In this document: positions 18,341 to 26,089 of the stretch, in pieces
How positions within the stretch are numbered: the stretch's first letter is position 1
How the letters are laid out: the number at the start of each line of letters is the position of its first letter
From: Actinospica robiniae DSM 44927
Lineage (GTDB): Bacteria; Actinomycetota; Actinomycetes; Streptomycetales; Catenulisporaceae
Length of the DNA: 64,000 nt
Direction of reading: 5' to 3'
NCBI RefSeq assembly: GCF_000504285.1
Contig: NZ_KI632511.1
Coordinates: forward strand, 5,164,154 to 5,228,153
Made by a program: the position numbers and the translations under genes
Notes under the pieces: model-generated
The model's database searches: none
The model's input: the letters and a program-made list of their open reading frames with translations, nothing else
What the model was told of the DNA's origin: nothing

Positions 18341-19366
18341 TTAACTGGTGGCGGACCGCTTCGCCGCCGAGCGTCGGCGCTTTCCGCGGCGGGCCAGGAA
18401 CGGCAGGCCGCCGACGAACGCCGCGCCGGGCACGAGCCCCGGGGCCGCGAGCGCGGAGAAGCCGGTCTGTTTGAACGTGCTGGGGATCGGCAGGGTCTTC
18501 CAGTGGCTGATCGGCCAGACCACCACGTCCGCCCGGCCGACCACGTTGGCCACCGGGACCAGGCCGTGGTTCTCGTCCTGGTGGCGCCGCGAGTCCAGCG
18601 AGACGCTGCGGTGGTCGCCCATCACCCACAGGTAGCCCGGCGGGATGGTGATGGCGAAGGGCTTGTCCCAGCCGGCGTTGGGGGTGTCGCCCGGGTAGAG
18701 GTACGAGCTCTCGCTCAGCGGGATGCCGTTGACCGTGATCTGGCCCGACGGGGTGCAGCACACCACTTCGTCGCCGCCGACGCCGATGACCCGCTTGATC
18801 AGGTCGCCCTCGTCGGCCGGCAGCAGGCCGACCCAGGTCAGCGTGCTCTTGAGCCAGTTGCTGCTGGTGGGGGTGCCCTCGTCGCCGAGCCAGTCGCCCG
18901 GGTCCTTGAACACCACGACCTCGCCACGGCTGGGCTCGCTGCCGAGCCACTGGGCCGCCCGGTTCACCAGCACCCGGTCGCCAGGCTCCAGGGTGGCCTG
19001 CATCGACCCGCTGGGGATGTAGAACGCCTGGACCAGGAAGGTCTTGATCAGGAAGGCCAGCACCAGGGCGAAGACGACCAGGAACGGCAGCTCCACCAGG
19101 AACGGCCGCGGGGTCTTCGGGAACAGGAAGCGCCAGAGGACCGCCAACGGGAAGACGATCCAGCCGAGCACGCTGGTCGGCCGGCGGGTGCCGCCGTGCT
19201 TTCCCTGCTCGCCGCCGGATTCGCCGCCTTCCCCGCCGCCGGGCTCGGGGCCCGCGCCGTTCTCGCTCTCGGACGCGGCGTACGCGAAGGACGAGGATCC
19301 GGCGCCATCCCCCTCGTCCGGGTCGAAGGCCTCCGACAGCCCGGTCTCCGGTCTCTCCACGGTCAT
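18341..19366 (-). CDS. lepB: Type I signal peptidase (downstream copy)
   Basis: 341 aa. It cleaves Sec and Tat signal peptides at the outer face of the membrane. Catalytic Ser121 is in YIPSGSM and the general-base Lys in DLIKRVIG; box E (MGDHRSVSLDSR) is complete. An acidic Gly/Glu/Ser-rich cytoplasmic tail of about 60 residues precedes the first membrane helix (about 90-110), and a C-terminal hydrophobic segment plus basic end forms a second anchor, as in several Streptomyces Sip proteins. ATG at 19366 with GAGGGA upstream. Confidence 0.95.
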   Translation of the reverse strand: MTVERPETGLSEAFDPDEGDGAGSSSFAYAASESENGAGPEPGGGEGGESGGEQGKHGGTRRPTSVLGWIVFPLAVLWRFLFPKTPRPFLVELPFLVVFALVLAFLIKTFLVQAFYIPSGSMQATLEPGDRVLVNRAAQWLGSEPSRGEVVVFKDPGDWLGDEGTPTSSNWLKSTLTWVGLLPADEGDLIKRVIGVGGDEVVCCTPSGQITVNGIPLSESSYLYPGDTPNAGWDKPFAITIPPGYLWVMGDHRSVSLDSRRHQDENHGLVPVANVVGRADVVVWPISHWKTLPIPSTFKQTGFSALAAPGLVPGAAFVGGLPFLARRGKRRRSAAKRSATS

Positions 19367-19446
19367 CGCGCTTCCCTCATCCAGGTCGTCGTGCGCCCAT
19401 CGGGCGCCGTCCTCATTGTCGCCGTACTCGGTTCACACACCGTCAG

Positions 19447-20343
19447 TCACGCTTTCTCCGCGTCCGTCCCATCGGCAGTCACATCCTGTGCGCGGCTGCG
19501 TCTTCGGCGCAGCCGGCGTGCGGTGCGACCGCCGGCCAGGCGCAGCGGGATCGCGCCGAGCAGCGCGGCCGCGGGCACGGAGCCGGTCGGCACAGTGGAG
19601 AGCACGGTCAGACCCTCCTGCTGAAAGGTAGCCGGAATCCCGAGCCCTCCGGCGCGACTTGGCGGCCAAATCAACACGAACGCGTGACCCACGACGTCAC
19701 TGATAGGAACCATTCCGCCGAATTTGTCGTGGACGTGGTACCTCGAGTCGGCGGAATCGGCGCGGTTGTCCCCCATGACCCAGATGAACCCGGCCTTCAC
19801 CCGCACGTCGAAGGGCATGGTCGAGGGGACGGCTCCGGGGAAGATGTAACCGGTCTCGCTCAGGGCGACGCCGTTGACGGTGATCCGGCCCTGCTTGTCG
19901 CAGCACTTGACCTCGTCCCCGGGGACGCCGATGACCCGCTTGATCAGGTCGTGCTCGTTGCTCGAGGGCAGCAGGCCGACGAAGGTGAAGGTGTCGGTGA
20001 CCCAGCGCACGGCGAAGTCGGAGCTGGGCGGGGTCGGGCTGTCGTCCAGCCAGCCGCCGGGATCGTTGAACACGACCACCTCGCCGCGCTGCGGCTGCGC
20101 GCCGAACCAGGGGGAGAACTTGTTCACGAGCACCCGGTCCCCGGGCATGATCGTGTTCTCCATCGAGGGCGAGGGGATGTAGAACGCCTGGACCACGAAG
20201 GTCTTGATGCCGAGGGCCAGGACGAGGGCGATGGCGAGCAGCAGCGGCACCTCGCGCCAGAGCTTGATCGGTTTGAGCCGGCGCCGGCGTCCCTTGACCG
20301 GGGCGGCCGGGGGCGCCTCTCTGCGCCGTTGCCCTCTCGCCAC
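19447..20343 (-). CDS. lepB: Type I signal peptidase (upstream copy)
   Basis: 298 aa from GTG 20343. Catalytic Ser60 lies in YIPSPSM, Lys in DLIKRVIGVPGDEV, and box E is MGDNRADSADSRYH. A basic N-terminus leads into one membrane helix (about 33-50); a C-terminal helix followed by an Arg-rich end gives a second anchor. ATG at 20352 touches the GGAGG and so is a poorer start. It is 80 bases upstream of the second lepB and 126 bases after the strong hairpin that follows rplS. Streptomyces has four tandem sip genes at this spot; here there are two. Confidence 0.95.
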   Translation of the reverse strand: MARGQRRREAPPAAPVKGRRRRLKPIKLWREVPLLLAIALVLALGIKTFVVQAFYIPSPSMENTIMPGDRVLVNKFSPWFGAQPQRGEVVVFNDPGGWLDDSPTPPSSDFAVRWVTDTFTFVGLLPSSNEHDLIKRVIGVPGDEVKCCDKQGRITVNGVALSETGYIFPGAVPSTMPFDVRVKAGFIWVMGDNRADSADSRYHVHDKFGGMVPISDVVGHAFVLIWPPSRAGGLGIPATFQQEGLTVLSTVPTGSVPAAALLGAIPLRLAGGRTARRLRRRRSRAQDVTADGTDAEKA

Positions 20344-20468
20344 CCGGTCCATCCTCCAGTCGCCCGGCCTGAATGACCGTCTCGCGCCGCTGCCGTCGCG
20401 GCAGATTACTACGCCGTCTGATCACCGCGCTGCCCCCTCGGGCGAGCGGGCAAACCGGGGAACGACGC

Positions 20469-20506
20469 CGCCCCCGGTACCTTGGCTTTCCAAGGTACCG
20501 GGGGCG
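20469..20506 (-). terminator. Strong hairpin terminator after rplS
   Basis: A perfect 17-bp inverted repeat (20469-20485 and 20490-20506) with loop cttt; the arm reads CGCCCCCGGTACCTTGG. It lies 30 bases after the rplS stop and before lepB. There is no T-run, which is common for actinobacterial terminators. Confidence 0.8.
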
Positions 20507-20535
20507 CCTGAAGACGGACTGCGCCGGAGCGGGAA

Positions 20536-20889
20536 CTACCGGTTGTAGTCGACCTTCTCCTTGATCTTCGCCTTCTTGCCGCGCAGGTCGCGCAGGTAGT
20601 ACAGCTTGGCGCGACGCACGTCACCGCGGGTGACGACCTCGATCTTCTCGAAGATCGGGGAGTGCACCGGGAAGGTGCGCTCGACACCCACGCCGAAGCT
20701 GATCTTGCGGACGGTGAAGGTCTCGCGCACGCCGTCGCCCTGGCGGCGGATGGTTACGCCCTTGAACTGCTGGATCCGGGACCGGTTGCCTTCGACGACC
20801 TTCACGTGGACGTTGACGGTGTCGCCGGGGCGGAAGTCGGGGACGTCGGAGCGCAGCGACTTGGCGTCGAGCTCTGCGAGCTTGTGCAT
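20536..20889 (-). CDS. rplS: 50S ribosomal protein L19
   Basis: 117 aa. L19 sits at the 30S-50S interface. The start [19 protein letters not shown] is set by AGGAG just upstream of the ATG at 20889; an in-frame GTG at 20910 lies before that ribosome site. Motifs [27 protein letters not shown] and [18 protein letters not shown] are present. End gene of rpsP-khpA-rimM-trmD-rplS, with a 194-base gap before it that may hold a promoter. Confidence 0.97.
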   Translation of the reverse strand: MHKLAELDAKSLRSDVPDFRPGDTVNVHVKVVEGNRSRIQQFKGVTIRRQGDGVRETFTVRKISFGVGVERTFPVHSPIFEKIEVVTRGDVRRAKLYYLRDLRGKKAKIKEKVDYNR

Positions 20890-21083
20890 GTTTCTCCTCG
20901 TACGTGCCACAGGTCACGCACGGATGAATGGGCGGATTTCAGCAGTGGCCGCCGTCCGGACCGGGCCGCTCCCCCTGTGGCAGGGGCAGGCGCCAACGGT
21001 CGACGGCACACCGGCTACCCAGTCTCGCACGGGCGCGCGTGTTTTCAGAAATCAGCCCGACGCGCCGACCGTGGCGGCGGATC

Positions 21084-21863
21084 TCAGTCCTGGCGCGGGT
21101 TCCAGCCGAGCGCGTCGAGGGCGGCCCGGTCCTTCTTGTCCAGGGTGCCCGGGTCGAGGGCGGCGAGCAGATCGGGGCGGTGCGCGGCGGTACGGGCCAG
21201 AGCCTGGTCCCGCCGCCAGCGGGCGACGGCGCCGTGGTTGCCGGAGGTGAGCACCTCGGGCACCGGGCGGCCGCGCCACTCGGCCGGCTTGGTGTAGACC
21301 GGGCCCTCGAGCAGTCCGGCCATCGCGCCCTCGGCGAACGAGTCGTCGCGGGCTGATTCGGCGTTGCCCAGGACACCGGGCAGCAGCCGGGCCACGGCCT
21401 CCACGATCACCAGGACCGCGGCCTCGCCGCCGGCCAGGACGTAGTCGCCGATGGACAGCTCCTCCACCGCCATGGTCTCGGCCGCCGCGTCGATCACGCG
21501 CCGGTCGATGCCCTCGTAGCGGCCGCAGGCGAACACGAGGTGGCCGCGGGCGGCCAGCTCGGCCGCCTTGGCCTGGGTGAACGGGCGGCCGCTGGGGGTG
21601 GGCACGACGAGTGTGGGCGGGGTGGCGACGTCGTCCGCGGCGGTGACCGCGTCGAGGGCCAGCGCCCACGGCTCGGCTTTCATGACCATGCCGGGGCCGC
21701 CGCCGTACGGGGTGTCGTCCACGGTGCGGTGGACGTCGTAGGTCCACTGCCGCAGGTCGTGCGTGCGCACCTCGAGCAGGCCGCGGTCGGCCGCCTTGCC
21801 GAGCAGGGAGACCCGCAGCGGCTCGAGGTACTCGGGGAAGATGGTGATGACGTCGATGCGCAT
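21084..21863 (-). CDS. trmD: tRNA (guanine37-N1)-methyltransferase
   Basis: 259 aa SPOUT enzyme that makes m1G37 and prevents +1 frameshifting. Conserved MRIDVITIFPEYLEPL start, DVHRTVDDTPYGGGPGMVMK substrate loop, and the trefoil-knot region IGDYVLAGGEAAVLVIVEAV. 12 bases after rimM. Full length. Confidence 0.97.
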   Translation of the reverse strand: MRIDVITIFPEYLEPLRVSLLGKAADRGLLEVRTHDLRQWTYDVHRTVDDTPYGGGPGMVMKAEPWALALDAVTAADDVATPPTLVVPTPSGRPFTQAKAAELAARGHLVFACGRYEGIDRRVIDAAAETMAVEELSIGDYVLAGGEAAVLVIVEAVARLLPGVLGNAESARDDSFAEGAMAGLLEGPVYTKPAEWRGRPVPEVLTSGNHGAVARWRRDQALARTAAHRPDLLAALDPGTLDKKDRAALDALGWNPRQD

Positions 21864-21875
21864 GCGCGGGGGTGA

Positions 21876-22460
21876 TCAGTCCTCTTCGGGCGCCGCGGGG
21901 GCGGGCTCCGACAGCTCGAGCAGGCCCTCGGGCGGGTCGGCGATCACGAGGCCGCGCTCGAGGTCGACTTCGGGCACGAATTCCTCGATGAAGGGCAGCA
22001 GCAGCTCGCCGCCGTCGGGGCGGCGGATGGAGAACAGGTCCTGGGCCGGGCCGTGGATCATCTGCTCGACCACGCCGAGCTCCTCGCCCTGCACCGTACG
22101 CACGGCCAGGCCTTCGAGCTGGTGGTCGTAGTACTCGTCCGGGTCGTCCGGCAGCTCGTCCGGGTCGACCTCGGCCACGAGCATCGTGTTGCGCAGGGCC
22201 TCGGCGCCGTTGCGGTCGTGCACGCCCTCGAACGAGAGCACCAGCCGGCCGCCCTGCACCCGGCCGCGGCTGACGGTCAGCGGACCGCGGGCGGCGGGTT
22301 CGGTGAGCAGCTCGGCACCGGCGGCGAAGCGCAGGTCCGGGTCGTCGGTGCGCACCTCGACGGTGACCTCGCCCTTGACGCCGTGGGCCTTGCCGATACG
22401 CCCGACGACGAGTCGCAGCAGCTCGCGCGACTCGTCGTCGGTTTCGTGCGGGGTGGGCAT
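21876..22460 (-). CDS. rimM: Ribosome maturation factor RimM
   Basis: 194 aa from ATG 22460 (a TTG at 22466 overlaps the khpA stop and is possible). RimM helps assemble the 30S head with S19. N-terminal domain motif [19 protein letters not shown] and PRC-barrel C-terminal domain ([20 protein letters not shown]) are clear. Part of the rpsP operon. C-terminal acidic Ala/Pro/Glu tail of about 12 residues. Confidence 0.96.
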   Translation of the reverse strand: MPTPHETDDESRELLRLVVGRIGKAHGVKGEVTVEVRTDDPDLRFAAGAELLTEPAARGPLTVSRGRVQGGRLVLSFEGVHDRNGAEALRNTMLVAEVDPDELPDDPDEYYDHQLEGLAVRTVQGEELGVVEQMIHGPAQDLFSIRRPDGGELLLPFIEEFVPEVDLERGLVIADPPEGLLELSEPAPAAPEED

Positions 22461-22462
22461 GC

Positions 22463-22702
22463 TCAACGCAACCCGGGCGCTTCGACGAGGTCGATGCGCA
22501 CGGCGCGGCCCCCGAGGGCGTGGATCACGGTCCGCAGCGCGTTGGCGGTGCGACCCTGACGGCCGATCACCTTGCCGAGATCCTCGGGGTGCACGCGCAC
22601 CTCGAGGATCCGGCCGCGGCGCAGCGTGCGGTCGCGGACGCTGACCTCGTCGGGGTGTTCGACGATGCCCTTCACCAGGTGTTCGAGGGCCTCTTCGAGC
22701 AT
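22463..22702 (-). CDS. khpA: KH-domain RNA-binding protein KhpA
   Basis: 79 aa single KH domain with the GxxG loop GKVIGRQGR. In Gram-positives KhpA pairs with KhpB (Jag) and affects cell division; in actinobacteria it is always encoded between rpsP and rimM. It starts 2 bases after the rpsP stop and its stop overlaps or abuts rimM, so the three are tightly coupled. Confidence 0.95.
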   Translation of the reverse strand: MLEEALEHLVKGIVEHPDEVSVRDRTLRRGRILEVRVHPEDLGKVIGRQGRTANALRTVIHALGGRAVRIDLVEAPGLR

Positions 22703-22704
22703 GC

Positions 22705-23160
22705 TCAGGCCTCGGTGGTCTCGGCGGCCGGGGTCTCGGCGGGGGTCTCCGCCTCGGCCTTCGGCGCGTCAGCCTTCTTCTCGGTCTTCTTCTTCGGCGA
22801 CGCGGCCGGCTTCGGCTCGGACTCGGCCTCCTTGGCGGCGGCCTCGAACAGCGCCTTCTTGTCCGCCTTCGGAGCCGCGACCTTCATCGGCGCCGGGGCG
22901 GGCAGGCCCTTGAACTTCTGCCAGTCGCCGGAGACCTTGAGGATCGCCACGACCGACTCGGTCGGCTGCGCGCCGACGCCCAGCCAGTACTGCGCCCGGT
23001 CGCTGTTGACCTCGATGAAGGACGGGTCCTCCTTCGGGTGGTACTTGCCGATCTCCTCGATCGCGCGACCGTCACGCTTGGTGCGGGCGTCGGCGACGAC
23101 GATGCGGTACTGGGGGGTGCGGATCTTGCCCAGGCGCTTCAGCTTGATCTTGACTGCCAC
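22705..23160 (-). CDS. rpsP: 30S ribosomal protein S16
   Basis: 151 aa from the GTG at 23160, which restores the universal start (M)[13 protein letters not shown]. The conserved core ends near residue 95; the rest is a Lys/Ala/Glu/Pro-rich tail typical of actinobacterial S16. AGGAG is 11 bases upstream, a longer spacing than usual. First gene of the rpsP-rplS operon; the 205 bases up to ffh may contain its promoter. Confidence 0.96.
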   Translation of the reverse strand: MAVKIKLKRLGKIRTPQYRIVVADARTKRDGRAIEEIGKYHPKEDPSFIEVNSDRAQYWLGVGAQPTESVVAILKVSGDWQKFKGLPAPAPMKVAAPKADKKALFEAAAKEAESEPKPAASPKKKTEKKADAPKAEAETPAETPAAETTEA

Positions 23161-23365
23161 GGGAGTGGAATCTCCTGAATTCTGATACGGGTGGACCGGC
23201 GGGAACGGTGCGTGGGGATTGCTCCGACTCGCCCGCCCGAAGGACACGGACGCCCGACGGAGAGAGGGGCCGAGGGGTGCCGAGTGCTCAGCCGCCTATT
23301 ATGCCAGACGTGAGCAGCGGTTCCGTCCGCCCGGGGCGAATCGGCCGCCGCTCACGCGAGCGGGC

Positions 23366-24907
23366 TCAGCCGAGCATCTTCTTGAACTCGTCCGGCAGTT
23401 CGAAGTTCTGCGGCACCTCGGGGGCGGCGGCGCCGTTCGCGGCGCGCTCGGCCTTCGCGGCCTCGTCCGCCTTGCGCTTGGCCGGGTTGCCCGAGCGGGA
23501 CTTGTTCTTCTGCCGCGCGGCCTGGGCGTTGGCCTTGGCCTTCGCGCTCATCCGACGGCCGCCGCCGGCGCCGAAGCCGGGCATGCCGGGCAGGCCGGGA
23601 ATGCCGCCGCGGCCCATCGACTTCATCATCTTCTGCGCCTCGGCGAAGCGCTCGAGCAGGTTGTTGACGGCCGAGACGTGCACGCCGGAGCCCTTGGCGA
23701 TACGGGCGCGGCGGGAGCCGTTGAGGATCTTCGGGTCGCGCCGCTCCTGCGGGGTCATCGAGCGGATCATGGCCTGGACCCGGTCGATCTCGCGGTCGTC
23801 GACCTGGGCGAGCTGCTGCTTCATCTCGCCCATGCCCGGGAGCATGCCCATGATCTTGGAGAGCGACCCCATCTTGCGGATCTGCTCCATCTGGGACAGG
23901 AAGTCGTCCAGCGTGAAGCCGTCCCCGCCCATGAGCTTGCGGGCCATCTCCTCGGCCTGCTGGGCGTCGAACGCCTTCTCGGCCGTCTCGATCAGGGTGA
24001 GCACGTCGCCCATGCCCAGGATGCGCGAGGCCATCCGGTCCGGGTGGAAGACGTCGAAGTCATCGAGCTTCTCGCCGTTGGAGGCGAACATGACCTGGCG
24101 GCCGGTCAGCTGGGCCACCGACAGGGCCGCGCCGCCGCGGGCGTCGCCGTCGAGCTTGGTGAGCACCACGCCGTCGAAGCCGACGCCGTCGAGGAAGGCC
24201 TGGGCGGTGGTGACCGCGTCCTGGCCGATCATCGCGTCGAGGACGAACAGGATCTCCTGCGGGCCGACCGCGTCGCGGATGTCGGCGGCCTGCCGCATCA
24301 GCTCGTCGTCGATGCCGAGGCGGCCCGCGGTGTCGATGACGACCACGTCGTGCATCTTGGAGTGGGCGAAGTCGATCGAGGACTTGGCCACGGCGACCGG
24401 GTCGCCCACGCCGTTGCCCGGCTCGGGCGCGTAGACGGCGACCCCGGCGCGCTCGCCGACCACCTGGAGCTGGGTGACCGCGTTGGGGCGCTGCAGGTCG
24501 GCGGCGACCAGCACCGGGGCGTGGCCCTGGGCCTTGAGCCAGCGGCCGAGCTTGCCGGCCAGGGTGGTCTTGCCGGAGCCCTGCAGACCCGCCAGCATGA
24601 TCACGGTCGGGGGCTGCTTGGCGAAGCGCAGCCGCCGGGTCTCGCCGCCGAGGATGCCGATGAGCTCCTCGTTGACGATCTTGATGACCTGCTGGGCCGG
24701 GTTCAGCGCCTGGGAGACCTCCGCGCCCATGGCCCGCTGCTTGACCGCGGCGATGAACGGGCGCACCGCGGCGAGCGCGACGTCCGCCTCGAGCAGCGCG
24801 ATCCGAATCTCCCGGCAGGTGGTGTCGATGTCCTCTTCGGACAACCGGCCCTTCGTGCGCAGGGATTTGAAGGTCGCTGCCAGGCGGTCGGAAAGCGTGT
24901 CGAACAC
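23366..24907 (-). CDS. ffh: Signal recognition particle protein Ffh
   Basis: 513 aa GTPase that binds 4.5S RNA and signal peptides and docks with FtsY. N domain (MFDTLSDRLAATFKSLRTKG), G1 loop GLQGSGKTT, G3 DTAGRLGIDDEL, G4 TKLDGDARGG and the Met-rich M domain (KIMGMLPGMGEMKQ) are complete. A Lys/Arg/Ala-rich segment and the C-terminal LPDEFKKMLG follow. ffh diverges from the exonuclease gene over 129 bases. Confidence 0.97.
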   Translation of the reverse strand: MFDTLSDRLAATFKSLRTKGRLSEEDIDTTCREIRIALLEADVALAAVRPFIAAVKQRAMGAEVSQALNPAQQVIKIVNEELIGILGGETRRLRFAKQPPTVIMLAGLQGSGKTTLAGKLGRWLKAQGHAPVLVAADLQRPNAVTQLQVVGERAGVAVYAPEPGNGVGDPVAVAKSSIDFAHSKMHDVVVIDTAGRLGIDDELMRQAADIRDAVGPQEILFVLDAMIGQDAVTTAQAFLDGVGFDGVVLTKLDGDARGGAALSVAQLTGRQVMFASNGEKLDDFDVFHPDRMASRILGMGDVLTLIETAEKAFDAQQAEEMARKLMGGDGFTLDDFLSQMEQIRKMGSLSKIMGMLPGMGEMKQQLAQVDDREIDRVQAMIRSMTPQERRDPKILNGSRRARIAKGSGVHVSAVNNLLERFAEAQKMMKSMGRGGIPGLPGMPGFGAGGGRRMSAKAKANAQAARQKNKSRSGNPAKRKADEAAKAERAANGAAAPEVPQNFELPDEFKKMLG

Positions 24908-25036
24908 GGCGGCGTCAGTCCTCAGTAGTCAGGTACGGGAAGCTGGTTTCCCGTCCAGGGTAACCGTTGCGCCCGGGATGTCGGTGGGCTCGCCTATCGT
25001 GAGAGTCAGTCAACTTCAGAAAGGGTCGGTCGGCAG

Positions 25037-25930
25037 ATGGCTACCAACCGTTTCCCCGGCACGTGCAAGACCTGCGGCCAGCAGGTTCCGGCCGAGGCGG
25101 GCGAGCTGCGCAAGGAGCAGGGTTCCTGGGTGGTCTACCACGCCGCATGCCTGCCGCCGGCCGGGCCGGGCTGGCATACGGGCCTGCTCGGATCGTACGA
25201 CTGCGAGACCACCGGGCGCGACCCCCTCGAGGCGCGGCTGGTCTCGGCCTCGTTCGTCACCAGCGACGGGGCGCGGCACGACTTCCTGGTCGACCCCGGG
25301 ATCGAGATCCCGCCGGAGACCACGGCCGTGCACGGCATCACCACCGAGTACGCCCGGGAGCACGGGTCCGCGCCGGCCGAGGCACTGGATCAGATCGCCG
25401 AGCTGCTCGCCGCGCACCTGGCCGCCGGGCGGCCGCTGGTGGTGTTCAACGCGCCCTACGACCTGACCCTGCTCGAGGTCGAGCTGGAGCGGCACGCGCT
25501 GCGCTCGCTGGCCGACCGGGTGGGCCGGATCGCGCCGGTGATCGATCCGCTGGTGATCGACAAGGCGGTGGACCGCTTCCGCAAGGGCAAGCGGAACCTC
25601 GAGTCGCAGTGCGCCCACTACGGCGTGCAGATCGAGGGGGCGCACGACGCGGCGGTGGACGCGGTGGCCGCACTGGAGGTGGCCAAGGCGCTGGCCGAGC
25701 GCTACCCGGAGATCGGGCAATCGTCGCTGGCCGACCTGCACCAGCGGCAGGAGGAGTGGAAGGAAGCCTCGGAACGGGACTTCGCGGCCTACCGGCAGCG
25801 CCGCGGCGAGGAGTACGTGGCCGAGCCGGGGTGGCCGGTGCGGCTGCGGACGCCGGTGCCGCGCCAAGTCGAGCGTGAGGCGGCACCGGCCGTCGAGCCG
25901 CTGCCGGAAGCGCCCGGGGCGCTGTTCTAG
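25037..25930 (+). CDS. DnaQ-like 3'-5' exonuclease with N-terminal Cys cluster
   Basis: 297 aa. DEDD exonuclease domain: D55 and E57 in YDCETTG, NAPYDLTLLE (Exo II), and HDAAVDAVA (Exo III, so DEDDh type). The N-terminus has CKTCG (C10, C13) and HAAC (C38), a likely small zinc-binding module that is common in this actinobacterial group. Predicted DNA- or RNA-trimming nuclease in repair; no polymerase partner nearby. ATG at 25037 with AAAGGG upstream. The 3' end runs into the parS-like cluster. Confidence 0.9.
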   Translation: MATNRFPGTCKTCGQQVPAEAGELRKEQGSWVVYHAACLPPAGPGWHTGLLGSYDCETTGRDPLEARLVSASFVTSDGARHDFLVDPGIEIPPETTAVHGITTEYAREHGSAPAEALDQIAELLAAHLAAGRPLVVFNAPYDLTLLEVELERHALRSLADRVGRIAPVIDPLVIDKAVDRFRKGKRNLESQCAHYGVQIEGAHDAAVDAVAALEVAKALAERYPEIGQSSLADLHQRQEEWKEASERDFAAYRQRRGEEYVAEPGWPVRLRTPVPRQVEREAAPAVEPLPEAPGALF

Positions 25931-25975
25931 CCGTTTCACGCTCGGTCCGGGCGGTGTTCCACGCTCGTCGGCCGA

Positions 25976-25991
25976 TGTTCCACGTGGAACA
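25976..25991. promoter_or_regulatory. parS-like ParB-binding site 1
   Basis: TGTTCCACGTGGAACA, a perfect 16-bp palindrome that fits the published parS consensus tGTTnCACGTGnAACa. It lies in the intergenic space between the exonuclease and glnD, outside any coding sequence. Two half-site-like words precede it (GTTTCACG at 25933 and TGTTCCACG at 25955). Confidence 0.85.
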
Positions 25992-26011
25992 TCATGCATC
26001 GGTACGCATAA

Positions 26012-26027
26012 TGTTCCACGTGGAACA
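26012..26027. promoter_or_regulatory. parS-like ParB-binding site 2
   Basis: A second exact copy of TGTTCCACGTGGAACA, 36 bp (centre to centre) from site 1. Two identical 16-mers this close cannot be chance in a 64-kb window; ParB nucleation is the simplest reading. Confidence 0.85.
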
Positions 26028-26089
26028 CGCCACCGGACCCGCCGCCCCTCGGTCCGGCCGAGAACTCGCTCAGCTCAGCTCGGCGTAAC

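Noticed and set aside
25976..26027. CACGTG palindromes as regulator (E-box or LuxR-type) operators for glnD
   Set aside because: The full 16-bp match to parS, duplicated, and the position after convergent genes rather than before a promoter make an operator less likely.
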